From NCBI GenBank assembly GCA_030748635.1, contig JASMLP010000209.1, positions 1 through 43,039 on the forward strand: a stretch of DNA of 43,039 nt, written 5' to 3'. A program made the translations under genes and the position numbers. This document shows positions 32,985-41,261 of this stretch, in pieces; within the stretch, counting starts at the first letter, position 1, and the number at the start of each line of letters is the position of its first letter. Source of the DNA: Planctomycetota bacterium. GTDB lineage: Bacteria > Planctomycetota > JACQVV01 > JASMLP01. The notes below the pieces were generated by a model. The model had not been told where the DNA came from, ran no database searches, and worked only from the letters and a program-made list of their open reading frames with translations.

Positions 32985-35900
32985 TCACCGGAAGCTCTTG
33001 GAAGTTTTATCCTTGATCTTTTCTTGCCGCGTCTTCAGTTCGCGCCAAGCGCGAATGATTTCGTTGTAATTTTCCCACTCTTCAAGCAGTCCCAACAACT
33101 TGTCGAGATTTTGAACGATGGTTCCTTCGATTTCGGCGCTCGAAACGGTGAAATCGGCTGAATTTCTGGGGTCTTTCGATTCGCGGGCCTGTCGTAGCTT
33201 CGATTCAACCGCAGGAGATAGATTTTCGGAGACTTCCTGCAGGATTTCTCGAATTTCATCCAGATTTCTCGGTTTGTCCTCAAGAATATTATTGAGACGA
33301 AAGTCATCCAGAATACGTTCAAATCCGTTTCCGATCGTGATCGCTTCGGCTGTGATTCGACGGTTTTGCTCGAGCTCCAGTTTTTGGATTTCCTTTCGGT
33401 CCCCTTCGCTCAACGAACTCAACTTTTGCAGGGAATCGACCAGATCTTTCGTGTTTCCGTGAATCTCTTTTTGAGAATCGCGCAGAAGTCGAATTTTTTC
33501 TTTCAAATTATGAATCAACCGATTCGCACGATCGACAATTTCGGACTTATCAATAATCAGAATTTCGTAAGGGCCGACCTGGCCGGTTTGAGGTCCCAGC
33601 TTCGACTTTCCGATTTCGATCCAGCGACGATCCCGTGCCACGATCAAAAAACGAACCCGATCTCCCGGTTCGAGGGGACGACTCGATTCACTGATACGAT
33701 TCCGAACCATCATTCGAAGGTTTTCGAGTTCAAGCAGATGCTGAACCTCGACTTCAGCCTGTGAATCCTTGTCGTTCCCCTCAAAAAGAACCACACGTTT
33801 TTCATCCTTCTTCCGATCATTGCCTACCCAGTAGATCAATTCAACCTGGCCCACACCGTAATCATCGACCACTCGTACCGAAATTCCAATTCGTGACAAA
33901 CTCACTCTTCTTAAGGACTTAGACGTTGGAGCTACCTTTTTGAATCGCGGTTTTCGATCAGGAATAATTCGCAAACGATGCAAAACAGGGTCGGTATTTT
34001 TCAGCCCATTGCGACCAAACACTTCGAGTCGAAATTGAAGTTCTTCCCGAGCGGCCATTTCATCAACAATCGGAATATTTCCGACGATTTTCCCCAATCC
34101 TGGCTTTTCTTCCGACTGCAACTTCATCGTTCGCGTGGGAATCTTTTCTGAACTGAAAACAATTTTTCCGTCTGATTGAAGAGGATGCTTGGATGTGGTT
34201 TCGAGATGAACGATGCTCCCGACTGGACATTCGATGGTTCCGCTCGATCGCATCGCTTCGCGGAAACGTTTCAAACCCACTTGAATCTCCTCGATTCTCC
34301 CCTTCTCGACCTCACTGGGAGTTCGATTATTGAGACGGGCTTTTTCATCCGTTAGATTCTGGAGAGCTTCGAGATATTGCCTCCTATTCCGGTCAATACG
34401 TCCGGTGTAGGCGGGATAGTCCACCCAGATGATCGGATTCGAAACTCTCGGCGGAATTTTCACTCGAATTCTATAGCTGGGTTCTTGATCCCGGTCATCC
34501 CCGCCTGTCAGATGCAATACAAAATCACCCTGAAGATTGATCCGGTCGATTTCGGACTGAAATATTCCTGTTTCCACCCAGTCGGATTCTTGGCGTTTTA
34601 TTCCTATTTCGTGGCAAAACTCTTCGAGTTCGAGAAGTACTTCTTCTTCTAACTGCTCGGCCTTGAGTAGCTTGGGAACCGTTTCTTCGATTCTCTTCCG
34701 TTGATCTGGATTCTTGACCTCGGCTAACAGGAGATCGCGTATGCGTTCTGCTCTGGAGTCCCCGTCCCGATGCCTGGCAAAGATCTCTTCAAGTTCGTGA
34801 AGGATCTTTTTCAAGCCACGAAAGATCTCTCTCTTCTGAGCCACAAATTGCACCTGTTCGGACCGAAGAGAATCTTCATATTCAATCCAACCCATGACAT
34901 TTTCCGGCTGAACGCCCTTGACGACCGCGTTCAAAACAAGATTACGATCTGCTGAAGCCAGAATTTCTCGATTCGAAAGATCAATCCCAATGATTTCCGA
35001 TTGGGTCCCCATTTGAAGTTTGTAATAACCACTTCGTTCGGATTCTTCTTGTTGATCCAGCCAACCCGGATCCCCTTTCGGTCTTGTTTCGATGAAGAAA
35101 TACTCCCCATCGCGGGGAGAATCGATCGTTCCGATGCGAGTTGAGGGTTTTCCCTGTGGCCCTGGTCGGCTCTGAGTAAGGGTTATGCGCTTCCAAAGCG
35201 ATCGGTCCTCCTCGAGGAACCCCGAAACAATCGTCACCCTGAAGTCGGGCCTCACCCCGTCAACTTCAATCTTTGGAGCCTTGCCATTTTCAAAGGAGAA
35301 GGAATCGACCACAAGATCAACCTGAGTGTTTTGGGGCCAATCGACCTCCCAAAGCAAGAGATTCCGAGCAAACCAGATTTTGAACTCGTTAGGAAACTGC
35401 ACGGCTCCCATGGCAAGAACCCCGTGCAAAAAGACCGGGATCAATCCCAAAGCGATTACACGCATCGGTTTTAATATTTTGAAATAATCGATGTTACATC
35501 CGAGGAGGCGAACCTCACGCATAACCGCCTCGCTCATTGCGGAGCTATCTGCGTAATCCGTTTGACTCATCAACCGCTCGAACTGTAACGCGGAGACCAA
35601 TCTGTTCTCCAGAAAAGGATTGTGTCGCTCAACCTGCCGAGCCATGTCTTCCGCGCCGATTGACATGCGCAGCGGAAAAAGGATTCGATTGCGAAAAACC
35701 ATGAAAAGAGCAACCAGAAAACCGAACAGAACCGCCGCTCGGACACCTACCGGAGGCTGGATGAAAAAGTCCAGACCGAAAGAAACGATGGCCAGCCCAC
35801 CAATCGCTACAAGAAAATTGATTGAACCACTCGCGACGCAAAGTGTTCGAAAAGCGAGCTGAAGACGATCCAGTTTGCGATGGATCTCTTGCAACATCAT
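32985..35900 (-). CDS. DUF4175-like large membrane protein
   Basis: The N-terminal 190 residues contain paired membrane helices (SINFLVAIGGLAIVSFGLDF and VRAAVLFGFLVALFMVF) and a third (IALGLIPVFLHGVLAMGAV). Between them lies a cytoplasmic stretch with GAEDMARQVERHNPFLENRL, the mark of DUF4175-type proteins. A periplasmic region of about 700 residues follows, with beta-rich segments (YRIRVKIPPRVSNPIIWVDY), and the end is a coiled coil. The start was chosen at ATG 35900, which has GGAG 8 bases upstream. Upstream in-frame TTG 35999 and ATG 35972 have no ribosome site and overlap the FecR gene. Length is 971 residues. The family is known mainly from Planctomycetes and Bacteroidetes-like genomes and has no assigned function. 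Confidence 0.82.
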   Translation of the reverse strand: MMLQEIHRKLDRLQLAFRTLCVASGSINFLVAIGGLAIVSFGLDFFIQPPVGVRAAVLFGFLVALFMVFRNRILFPLRMSIGAEDMARQVERHNPFLENRLVSALQFERLMSQTDYADSSAMSEAVMREVRLLGCNIDYFKILKPMRVIALGLIPVFLHGVLAMGAVQFPNEFKIWFARNLLLWEVDWPQNTQVDLVVDSFSFENGKAPKIEVDGVRPDFRVTIVSGFLEEDRSLWKRITLTQSRPGPQGKPSTRIGTIDSPRDGEYFFIETRPKGDPGWLDQQEESERSGYYKLQMGTQSEIIGIDLSNREILASADRNLVLNAVVKGVQPENVMGWIEYEDSLRSEQVQFVAQKREIFRGLKKILHELEEIFARHRDGDSRAERIRDLLLAEVKNPDQRKRIEETVPKLLKAEQLEEEVLLELEEFCHEIGIKRQESDWVETGIFQSEIDRINLQGDFVLHLTGGDDRDQEPSYRIRVKIPPRVSNPIIWVDYPAYTGRIDRNRRQYLEALQNLTDEKARLNNRTPSEVEKGRIEEIQVGLKRFREAMRSSGTIECPVGSIVHLETTSKHPLQSDGKIVFSSEKIPTRTMKLQSEEKPGLGKIVGNIPIVDEMAAREELQFRLEVFGRNGLKNTDPVLHRLRIIPDRKPRFKKVAPTSKSLRRVSLSRIGISVRVVDDYGVGQVELIYWVGNDRKKDEKRVVLFEGNDKDSQAEVEVQHLLELENLRMMVRNRISESSRPLEPGDRVRFLIVARDRRWIEIGKSKLGPQTGQVGPYEILIIDKSEIVDRANRLIHNLKEKIRLLRDSQKEIHGNTKDLVDSLQKLSSLSEGDRKEIQKLELEQNRRITAEAITIGNGFERILDDFRLNNILEDKPRNLDEIREILQEVSENLSPAVESKLRQARESKDPRNSADFTVSSAEIEGTIVQNLDKLLGLLEEWENYNEIIRAWRELKTRQEKIKDKTSKSFR

Positions 35901-35952
35901 GGTTGGATCTCCGAGAGTGCCGTTTTGGTTTCGAGCATTAATAAGTGTGGCA

Positions 35953-37278
35953 TCAGTCTGGTATTTCGACATCGATAGGAACCCGGTTGCTTTCGACAAA
36001 CCCCCTCCATGGAAAGCCTTCGGGCATTTCTATCTTCTCACCATTTTGATACACAACGGAAACATGATATTGCCCCGGATATTGCGGGACTTCCACTCCA
36101 AATTCAAACATGTATGAATCGTCAGCCTTCAACGAAACCCAACCGTTTGACGCGTTTGGTCGTACACTCCTGAAATCAACCTGGGTTTGTATCAAGTTGG
36201 TAGCTTCTGAAGCGAGACGAACAAAATAATATGGACTGACCGCGTGAAAACTCCGGATCCATAGCGCGTCTGCACCGATATTTTGGATACGCAAGCGAAA
36301 TCGCCTCACACTACCAGGAAGAACCGCGCTCTCGTTTTCCATAGGTTCCAATGAGGCTCTAAGAACTGGACTGTTAATCCAGGACATGAATCGATTTGAA
36401 TCTGAAAAGCGCACTTTCCGAAACTCTGATCGATCGGACGCAACCAGCTGTTCGCCCGCCGAGATGGCTGCTTGCCCGTTTTGATGGGTCCACCGTACCG
36501 ATCCCCGTATCACGGTAATCCGACTGTTCCCGTCCTTCAAATCCACGCAAAACCGTGTTCCAACCACCTCGACCGTACCCAAAGGTGTTCCGACTTGCTT
36601 TATACGAGGATCAGAACTCGATCCAGGCTTTATCACCAGGTAGACCCTCCCAGAAAGAAGATCTATCTGACTTTCGTTGACCACACGAATAGAGCTCTTG
36701 GAGTCAAGGTAAACGGTTGTGGAGCCGCTCCAGCGGACTATTCCCATTTTCTCATCGGCACGGATGCGATCGCCCTCGCGAATCGACCAACGGGAGGATC
36801 GGGTACCCTGGGTTCGGGAATTTCCATCCCGAATATGATAAAGAGACCCTCTCTCCACCTGGATTTCATGTAAAGAATGAACCGTTGGCTCGTTGGACCA
36901 GAAAATCAGGGTCAAAGCTGCCACAAGAATCGAGGCGGCCAACGAGAGAAGAACCGGCGCAAACCCCTTTTCATCCTTCACCGTGCTTGGCACGAATGAA
37001 GGCAAATTTCCTGTTTCACCGAAAGGTTCCTCGAGCTCGCGAGCTATCTGACTCCAGGTCGTTTGACTCACTTCCTCGGACCAGTCGTTACCCAATCCCC
37101 CGAAAGAAGTCAGCACCTGTTCCAAAGAGTTGGAATCGGAGCAACAGTCCACGCAGTGAAGAAGGTGAGCACGAACTGCTTCCTCTTCAGCGACCTCGAG
37201 TTCCGATTGCAAAAATTCGACCAGAACCTTCTGGATCTCCTCACAAATCACGGGGGACGATTTCGGGTCTGAATTCAT
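35953..37278 (-). CDS. Zinc-finger/FecR-domain transmembrane anti-sigma factor
   Basis: The cytoplasmic N-terminus has an anti-sigma zinc finger (HLLHCVDC, His38-x3-Cys42-x2-Cys45, plus Cys12). One membrane helix (APVLLSLAASILVAALTLIF) is at about residues 107-126. The periplasmic FecR domain follows: RWSIREGDRIRADEKMGIVR, RVVNESQIDLLSGRVYLVI and TPLGTVEVVGTRFCVDLKD, ending ISAGEQLVA. A further 140-residue beta-rich region (FRLRIQNIGADALWIRSF) lies beyond the usual FecR end and may be an Ig-like sensor. The gene starts at the TGATG overlap with the sigma gene, with AAGGA 8 bases upstream. It should hold the ECF sigma factor at the membrane until an envelope signal arrives; that is inferred from the pairing. 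Confidence 0.9.
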   Translation of the reverse strand: MNSDPKSSPVICEEIQKVLVEFLQSELEVAEEEAVRAHLLHCVDCCSDSNSLEQVLTSFGGLGNDWSEEVSQTTWSQIARELEEPFGETGNLPSFVPSTVKDEKGFAPVLLSLAASILVAALTLIFWSNEPTVHSLHEIQVERGSLYHIRDGNSRTQGTRSSRWSIREGDRIRADEKMGIVRWSGSTTVYLDSKSSIRVVNESQIDLLSGRVYLVIKPGSSSDPRIKQVGTPLGTVEVVGTRFCVDLKDGNSRITVIRGSVRWTHQNGQAAISAGEQLVASDRSEFRKVRFSDSNRFMSWINSPVLRASLEPMENESAVLPGSVRRFRLRIQNIGADALWIRSFHAVSPYYFVRLASEATNLIQTQVDFRSVRPNASNGWVSLKADDSYMFEFGVEVPQYPGQYHVSVVYQNGEKIEMPEGFPWRGFVESNRVPIDVEIPD

Positions 37279-37877
37279 CAAGAAATTCCTTCTTCATCCA
37301 TCTTGGCCAGGCGAGATCTCAACAAACGAACCGCCTTGCTCATTCGAGACTTCACGGTTCCCACGGGAATTTCCAAGATTTCAGAAATTTCTCGGTATTT
37401 GAGACCTTCTATCTGGGAAAGACGAAACACCATCTGAAACATCTCCGGTAATGTGCCAATAGCATCTTCAAGAACTTTCGCCAACTCGCCATGAACCGCT
37501 TCCTCATCGGGTGAAAATCCGCTCGACGGGGTCTGGGCGACAAACGTATTCCCGTCTTTTCCGGCAACCGGAACGTCCAAAGAAAATTCTCCGGGACGGC
37601 GCATCCGCTTCTCGCGCTCATTGAGAAAGTAGTTTTTGGCGATCTGAAAAATAAATGTCGAGAATTTACCGCTCGCACGATAATTCTTCCGACTTCGCCA
37701 GAGACGAAGAAACACTTCCTGAAGGTAATCTTCAACCTTTGCATAATCGAACACGCAGTAATACAAGAACTTACAGAGAGGACCCCGGTAAATGCGGTAA
37801 AGTTCTTGAAGAGCATCCGCATCATCATTTTGCGATACCCGAAGCATGAGTTTTATATCGCGTTCGGGATCGTTCAA
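37278..37877 (-). CDS. ECF-family RNA polymerase sigma factor
   Basis: The 199-residue protein has region 2 (ADALQELYRIYRGPLCKFLY, YAKVEDYLQEVFLRLWRSR and FSTFIFQIAKNYFLNEREK) and region 4 (LPEMFQMVFRLSQIEGLKYR with EILEIPVGTVKSRMSKAVRL), and no regions 1 or 3, which defines the ECF class. The acidic 40-residue linker is typical. The likely start is TTG 37877; the ribosome site is weak (AGG). It overlaps the FecR anti-sigma gene by TGATG and heads the minus-strand train, so it probably transcribes itself and the envelope genes behind it. It is divergent from miaA. Confidence 0.93.
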   Translation of the reverse strand: MNDPERDIKLMLRVSQNDDADALQELYRIYRGPLCKFLYYCVFDYAKVEDYLQEVFLRLWRSRKNYRASGKFSTFIFQIAKNYFLNEREKRMRRPGEFSLDVPVAGKDGNTFVAQTPSSGFSPDEEAVHGELAKVLEDAIGTLPEMFQMVFRLSQIEGLKYREISEILEIPVGTVKSRMSKAVRLLRSRLAKMDEEGIS

Positions 37878-37883
37878 TGTGCC

Positions 37884-37895
37884 TGTACCTGTACA
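37884..37895. promoter_or_regulatory. Palindrome just upstream of the ECF sigma gene
   Basis: TGTACCTGTACA is a perfect inverted repeat (TGTAC-CT-GTACA) lying 6 bases before the proposed sigma start codon. It also contains a CCTGTA direct repeat. It could be an operator or a leader hairpin that hides the weak ribosome site. It may equally be chance; I cannot identify a binding protein. I found no convincing -35/-10 pair for either gene in the 125-base divergent gap (37878-38002). Confidence 0.3.
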
Positions 37896-38002
37896 ATCGG
37901 TTCTCGGGAAAGCGGTTCACCGAATTTCGTATTTTTTTGGTCTTTTTGTATCTTCCGGACCATTCTGCGGTCTATTTTCAACTAAATGAAACCCTATTCA
38001 AC

Positions 38003-38962
38003 ATGGATCTACCAGACCGAACTCTTTTCATTGTAGGGACTACCGCATCCGGTAAAGATGCAGTCGCTCACTCCTTGGCCTGTCGTCTCGGTGGCGAGAT
38101 CCTCTGCATGGACTCGATGAAGGTTTACCGTGGTCTCGATGCGGGCACATCCAAACCTGAACCTGAAGATCGGGCCACCTGTACTTATCATCTTCTCGAC
38201 ATCATCGATCCTTGGGAAGAATTTGATGTCGCCAGTTATCTTACGCACGCACTTGAAATATCTATCAAGCTTAACAAACGAAACATTTGGTCGGTCTTTT
38301 GCGGTGGGACTTTTCTTTACCTCAAAGCCCTCCTGCGCGGTCTAGTCAAAACTCCTGGTCAGGATCCGACCCTCCGAGAATCACTTGAAGAAGAGGCGCG
38401 CGTCCTCGGATCCCCAACTCTTCACCAACGACTCGTAGAACTCGATCCTTTACGAGCCCAACAGATTCATCCCAACGACCTCAAGCGCATTGTTCGGGCC
38501 CTCGAAGTCCAGACACTCACGGGGCAACCCATGTCCAGTCATTTCAAGGAGGGGCAACATCACCGTTTTCTCGATCCCTACACCGTCATCGGAATCCGTC
38601 GCACTCCCGAAGATCTGGAAAACCGAATACGCTTGCGAACAGCCGAGATGCTCTCCTGCGGTTTAGTCGAAGAAACCCGATCTCTACTCCACCAGGCACC
38701 CAAAGGTTTTGGGCCCCGAACCCAACTCGCCCTGGGATACCGTCAGGTGCTGGAGATGCTCAACGAGCAGAAACCACTCACCGATGAAGATCTACTGGAA
38801 CAGATCATCATTCAAACCAGGCAGCTGGCTCGCAGTCAACGCAAGTGGACCCGTCAATTTCCAGAGATTCTCTGGCTAGACGTCAATCCTGACGAAACGC
38901 CCTCGAGGACTGCAGACACAATCCTTGAGCGAATCAAGAAAACACCACCGATCGATCCTTAG
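38003..38962 (+). CDS. miaA: tRNA dimethylallyltransferase MiaA
   Basis: MiaA adds the dimethylallyl group to adenosine 37 of tRNAs that read UNN codons. The P-loop GTTASGKD is at residues 12-19 (usual form GPTASGKS). The substrate motifs DSMKVYRGLDAGTSKPEP, YHLLDIIDPWEEFDVASY and FCGGTFLYLKALLRGL follow. The C-terminal part has LALGYRQVLEML, RQLARSQRKWTRQF and a final WLDVNPDE. ATG 38003 gives the normal N-terminus; a longer frame from 37877 adds 42 residues with no family match. Length is 319 residues, normal for MiaA. Confidence 0.97.
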   Translation: MDLPDRTLFIVGTTASGKDAVAHSLACRLGGEILCMDSMKVYRGLDAGTSKPEPEDRATCTYHLLDIIDPWEEFDVASYLTHALEISIKLNKRNIWSVFCGGTFLYLKALLRGLVKTPGQDPTLRESLEEEARVLGSPTLHQRLVELDPLRAQQIHPNDLKRIVRALEVQTLTGQPMSSHFKEGQHHRFLDPYTVIGIRRTPEDLENRIRLRTAEMLSCGLVEETRSLLHQAPKGFGPRTQLALGYRQVLEMLNEQKPLTDEDLLEQIIIQTRQLARSQRKWTRQFPEILWLDVNPDETPSRTADTILERIKKTPPIDP

Positions 38963-38974
38963 GATCGTTCCGAT

Positions 38975-39160
38975 TTAGTGATCGTTTGGGTTGTCCCAAT
39001 CGTAATTCAGGAAATGACGATCAAAATCCTGATGAAGTCGGACCATGTCGTTGGAAAACGACTTCATGTGGTTACGATTGTGACGAGCGTTCAATGTAAA
39101 ACACCCTGGCATGATGGCTAAAAGCGCGGCCAAGACGAGAAACGTCGTGAACTTCTTCAC
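38975..39160 (-). CDS. Small predicted lipoprotein
   Basis: The 61-residue product begins KKFTTFLVLAALLAIMPGC, a lipoprotein signal with the lipobox IMPGC, leaving a mature peptide of about 40 residues rich in His, Asn and Asp (ARHNRNHMKSFSNDM then HQDFDRHFLNYDWDNPND). The start is GTG with GGGAGGGAGAG directly upstream, and a strong sigma-70 promoter lies 50 bases further up, so it is very likely a real and well-expressed gene. I do not know a function. The histidines may bind metal, which is speculation. It converges on miaA with 12 bases between the stops. Confidence 0.8.
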   Translation of the reverse strand: MKKFTTFLVLAALLAIMPGCFTLNARHNRNHMKSFSNDMVRLHQDFDRHFLNYDWDNPNDH

Positions 39161-39209
39161 GGTCTCTCCCTCCCTTAACTGAGAGATAAATTAATGATCA
39201 GAAGTCGAA

Positions 39210-39238
39210 ATGGTATGGTTTGCAACAACATGTGTCAA
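39210..39238 (-). promoter_or_regulatory. Sigma-70 promoter of the small lipoprotein gene
   Basis: On the minus strand TTGACA (39233-39238) is followed after exactly 17 bases by TACCAT (39210-39215). The -35 box is perfect and the -10 box matches at four of six positions. Transcription should start near 39203, giving a leader of about 43 bases before the GTG at 39160. Confidence 0.7.
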
Positions 39239-39283
39239 GCAACCCTTTTCCTTCTTCCGATTTCTGAGGATTCTTTTCTCCGA

Positions 39284-39904
39284 TCATGGCAAATTCGATC
39301 GATAGAGTCCTTTTTTCAGAATATGGTCCTCCACCGCGGCGGGGACCTGAAAAGAGATCGATAAACCCCGCCGACATCGCTCCCGTATCTCGCTAGAAGA
39401 AAAGCCGATCAGAGGTGTTTTCACCACCGAGTTTTTCAATTTGGTTGCGACATCTGGCCCCATTTGCTTCCGAATACCCTCGATCGACTCGGCTTCTCTG
39501 CCCTCGGGTCGGGACCCGATCCGTACCTCGAATTCTTGTAACAATTGATCGATTCCAGCCCAGGCTGGAAGTTGAGCAAGATTGTCGAGTCCCAAAAATA
39601 GAATCGGTTCCAGAGGAGATCTCTTTTCCCGGAACACCCGAAGGGTTTCGAGAGTAAACGAGGGTCCACCTCGACGTATCTCCATGTCGCTGACACCAAA
39701 ATGGGTACGACCCTCAATCGCCGCGCGTACCATCTCGAGGCGATCTGTCTCGGAGGCCAGAGGGCGATTACTCTTGTGCGGTGGCCGACCGGCAGGCACG
39801 AAAACAACCTCCTCGATTCCCATCGACTCCCTCAAAGATTCGGCAAGAATCAGGTGGCCCAGATGAATCGGATCAAATGTCCCTCCGAATATTCCCAAAT
39901 ACAA
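39284..39904 (-). CDS. nadD: Nicotinate-nucleotide adenylyltransferase NadD
   Basis: NadD makes nicotinate adenine dinucleotide from nicotinate mononucleotide and ATP in NAD synthesis. The nucleotidyltransferase motif GIFGGTFDPIHLGHLILAE contains the catalytic HxGH (HLGH). Further marks are VVFVPAGRPPHK, RLEMVRAAIEG and the SSSEIRERCRRG form of the ISSTxIR motif. TTG 39904 has GGAGG 9 bases upstream and puts the motif at residue 4, as in the family. The ATG at 39958 would add 18 residues before it. Length is 206 residues. Confidence 0.95.
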   Translation of the reverse strand: MYLGIFGGTFDPIHLGHLILAESLRESMGIEEVVFVPAGRPPHKSNRPLASETDRLEMVRAAIEGRTHFGVSDMEIRRGGPSFTLETLRVFREKRSPLEPILFLGLDNLAQLPAWAGIDQLLQEFEVRIGSRPEGREAESIEGIRKQMGPDVATKLKNSVVKTPLIGFSSSEIRERCRRGLSISFQVPAAVEDHILKKGLYRSNLP

Positions 39905-40063
39905 AAGAAAGTTCCTCCACGAAGTTCTATCGACAACAGGAGATCGATAATATCCCATTCCGCTGAAACCGGGGCTTGTCGATCCCTGAATATCGGCTAA
40001 GTTTACCTCAGGCTTGGTTTCTCAAAGAGACTCTACTGTTCTTCTCTCTCCAAAAATCTACGA

Positions 40064-41137
40064 ATGAACCGTTATTCTGAAAATATTCTTCTTGTCGATG
40101 ATGACGACTCTTTACGTGACGTTCTCGAGATCTATCTCGAAAGCGAAGGGTTTACCGTCGTTTCCGCTTCCAGTGCGGCCCTCGCTTTAGAACTTTTCGG
40201 AGAAGACCGATTTTCGGCGGTTCTGGCCGATATTCAGATGCCGGAGTGCGATGGTCTTTCCTTGCTCTCCCGACTGAAAGGCATTTCCGCGGAGATTCCC
40301 GTCATTTTGATGACTGGATCTCCCAACCTCTCGATAGCCATTCAGGCGGTACGATTGGGCGCCTACGACTTTCTGCTCAAACCGTTTCAAGACATGAACC
40401 TGGTTTCTCTCGCTCTCCGTCGCGCCATGGAACACGCTTCTCTAGTCAGAGAAAACCGAAACTATCAAGCCGATCTGGAAACCAAAGTGAAAGAGAGAAC
40501 GGAGCAGTTGAACCAGGCCTTGAACCAAGTCGCCAGCGTTCTCGAACAGAACAAACGGGCCCATCTGGAAACGATTGTGATTCTTTCCAAGGTAGCAGAA
40601 CTCAACGATGCCGATACCGGTAATCACATCAAACGAATGAGTCTTTACTGCGAAGAGATCACCCGAGGCCTTCAGCTCGACGATCTGTTTATCGAAGAAA
40701 TCGCCTATTCCAGCCCCATGCACGATATCGGCAAGATCTCGATTCCCAACACCATCCTTCAGAAACCGGGAAAGCTGACTGAAGACGAATTCGAAGTCAT
40801 GAAAACTCATACTGTCAAAGGGGAAAAGATTCTCGATGGCATCCCGTTTCTGGAGCGCGCCAAAGAGATCGCTCTGAGCCATCACGAACGCTTTGACGGT
40901 TTGGGGTATCCGCACGGACTCCGCGGAGAAGAGATCCCTCTATCCGCCCGAATCGTTTCCCTCGCCGATGTCTTCGACGCGTTAACATCCAAACGTTGTT
41001 ACAAACCCGCATTTCCTCTCGAGCAAGCGCTCAACATCATCAAGGAGGAAAAGGGAAAACAGTTTGATCCGGACATCCTCGCGGCATTTTTCGATCGACA
41101 GGAGTCTATCTTCGAAATTCTCAGACGCTTGCAGTAA
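40064..41137 (+). CDS. Response regulator with HD-GYP domain (RpfG type)
   Basis: An N-terminal receiver domain has the acidic pocket (LLVDDDDSLRD), phosphoacceptor Asp56 (AVLADIQMPECDG) and the conserved lysine in DFLLKPF. A coiled-coil linker (LETKVKERTEQLNQALNQVA) joins it to an HD-GYP domain with NHIKRMSLY, the metal motif MHDIGKISIP, and HHERFDGLGYPHGLRGEEIP with the GYP triad. Such proteins break down cyclic di-GMP and lower biofilm or favour motility states. Length is 357 residues. No histidine kinase is adjacent. A link with the flagellar genes of this window is plausible but not shown by the sequence. Confidence 0.95.
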   Translation: MNRYSENILLVDDDDSLRDVLEIYLESEGFTVVSASSAALALELFGEDRFSAVLADIQMPECDGLSLLSRLKGISAEIPVILMTGSPNLSIAIQAVRLGAYDFLLKPFQDMNLVSLALRRAMEHASLVRENRNYQADLETKVKERTEQLNQALNQVASVLEQNKRAHLETIVILSKVAELNDADTGNHIKRMSLYCEEITRGLQLDDLFIEEIAYSSPMHDIGKISIPNTILQKPGKLTEDEFEVMKTHTVKGEKILDGIPFLERAKEIALSHHERFDGLGYPHGLRGEEIPLSARIVSLADVFDALTSKRCYKPAFPLEQALNIIKEEKGKQFDPDILAAFFDRQESIFEILRRLQ

Positions 41138-41158
41138 CCCTGGTTCAGAGAAAACAAA

Positions 41159-41239
41159 TGCGAGAGGGGGGATTCGAACCCCCACCCTTTTCAGGACTGG
41201 ATCCTAAATCCAGCGCGTCTGCCGTTTCGCCACTCTCGC
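41159..41239 (-). tRNA. tRNA-Leu (anticodon UAG)
   Basis: The minus strand folds as a type II tRNA of 81 bases. The acceptor pairs GCGAGAG with CTCTCGC plus discriminator A. The anticodon stem CTGGA/TCCAG closes the loop TTTAGGA, which gives anticodon TAG with G at position 37. There is a long variable arm (CCTGAAAAGGG), and the T arm is GGGGG-TTCGAAT-CCCCC. CCA is not encoded (ATTTG follows), so it must be added after transcription. Confidence 0.95.
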
Positions 41240-41261
41240 CCGGCCGAATTGTACGGGGAGC

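Noticed and set aside
38953..38967. Palindrome CGATCCTTAGGATCG at the miaA stop, considered as a two-way terminator between the converging genes.
   Set aside because: The loop is only one base without opening the stem, and there is no T run on either side.
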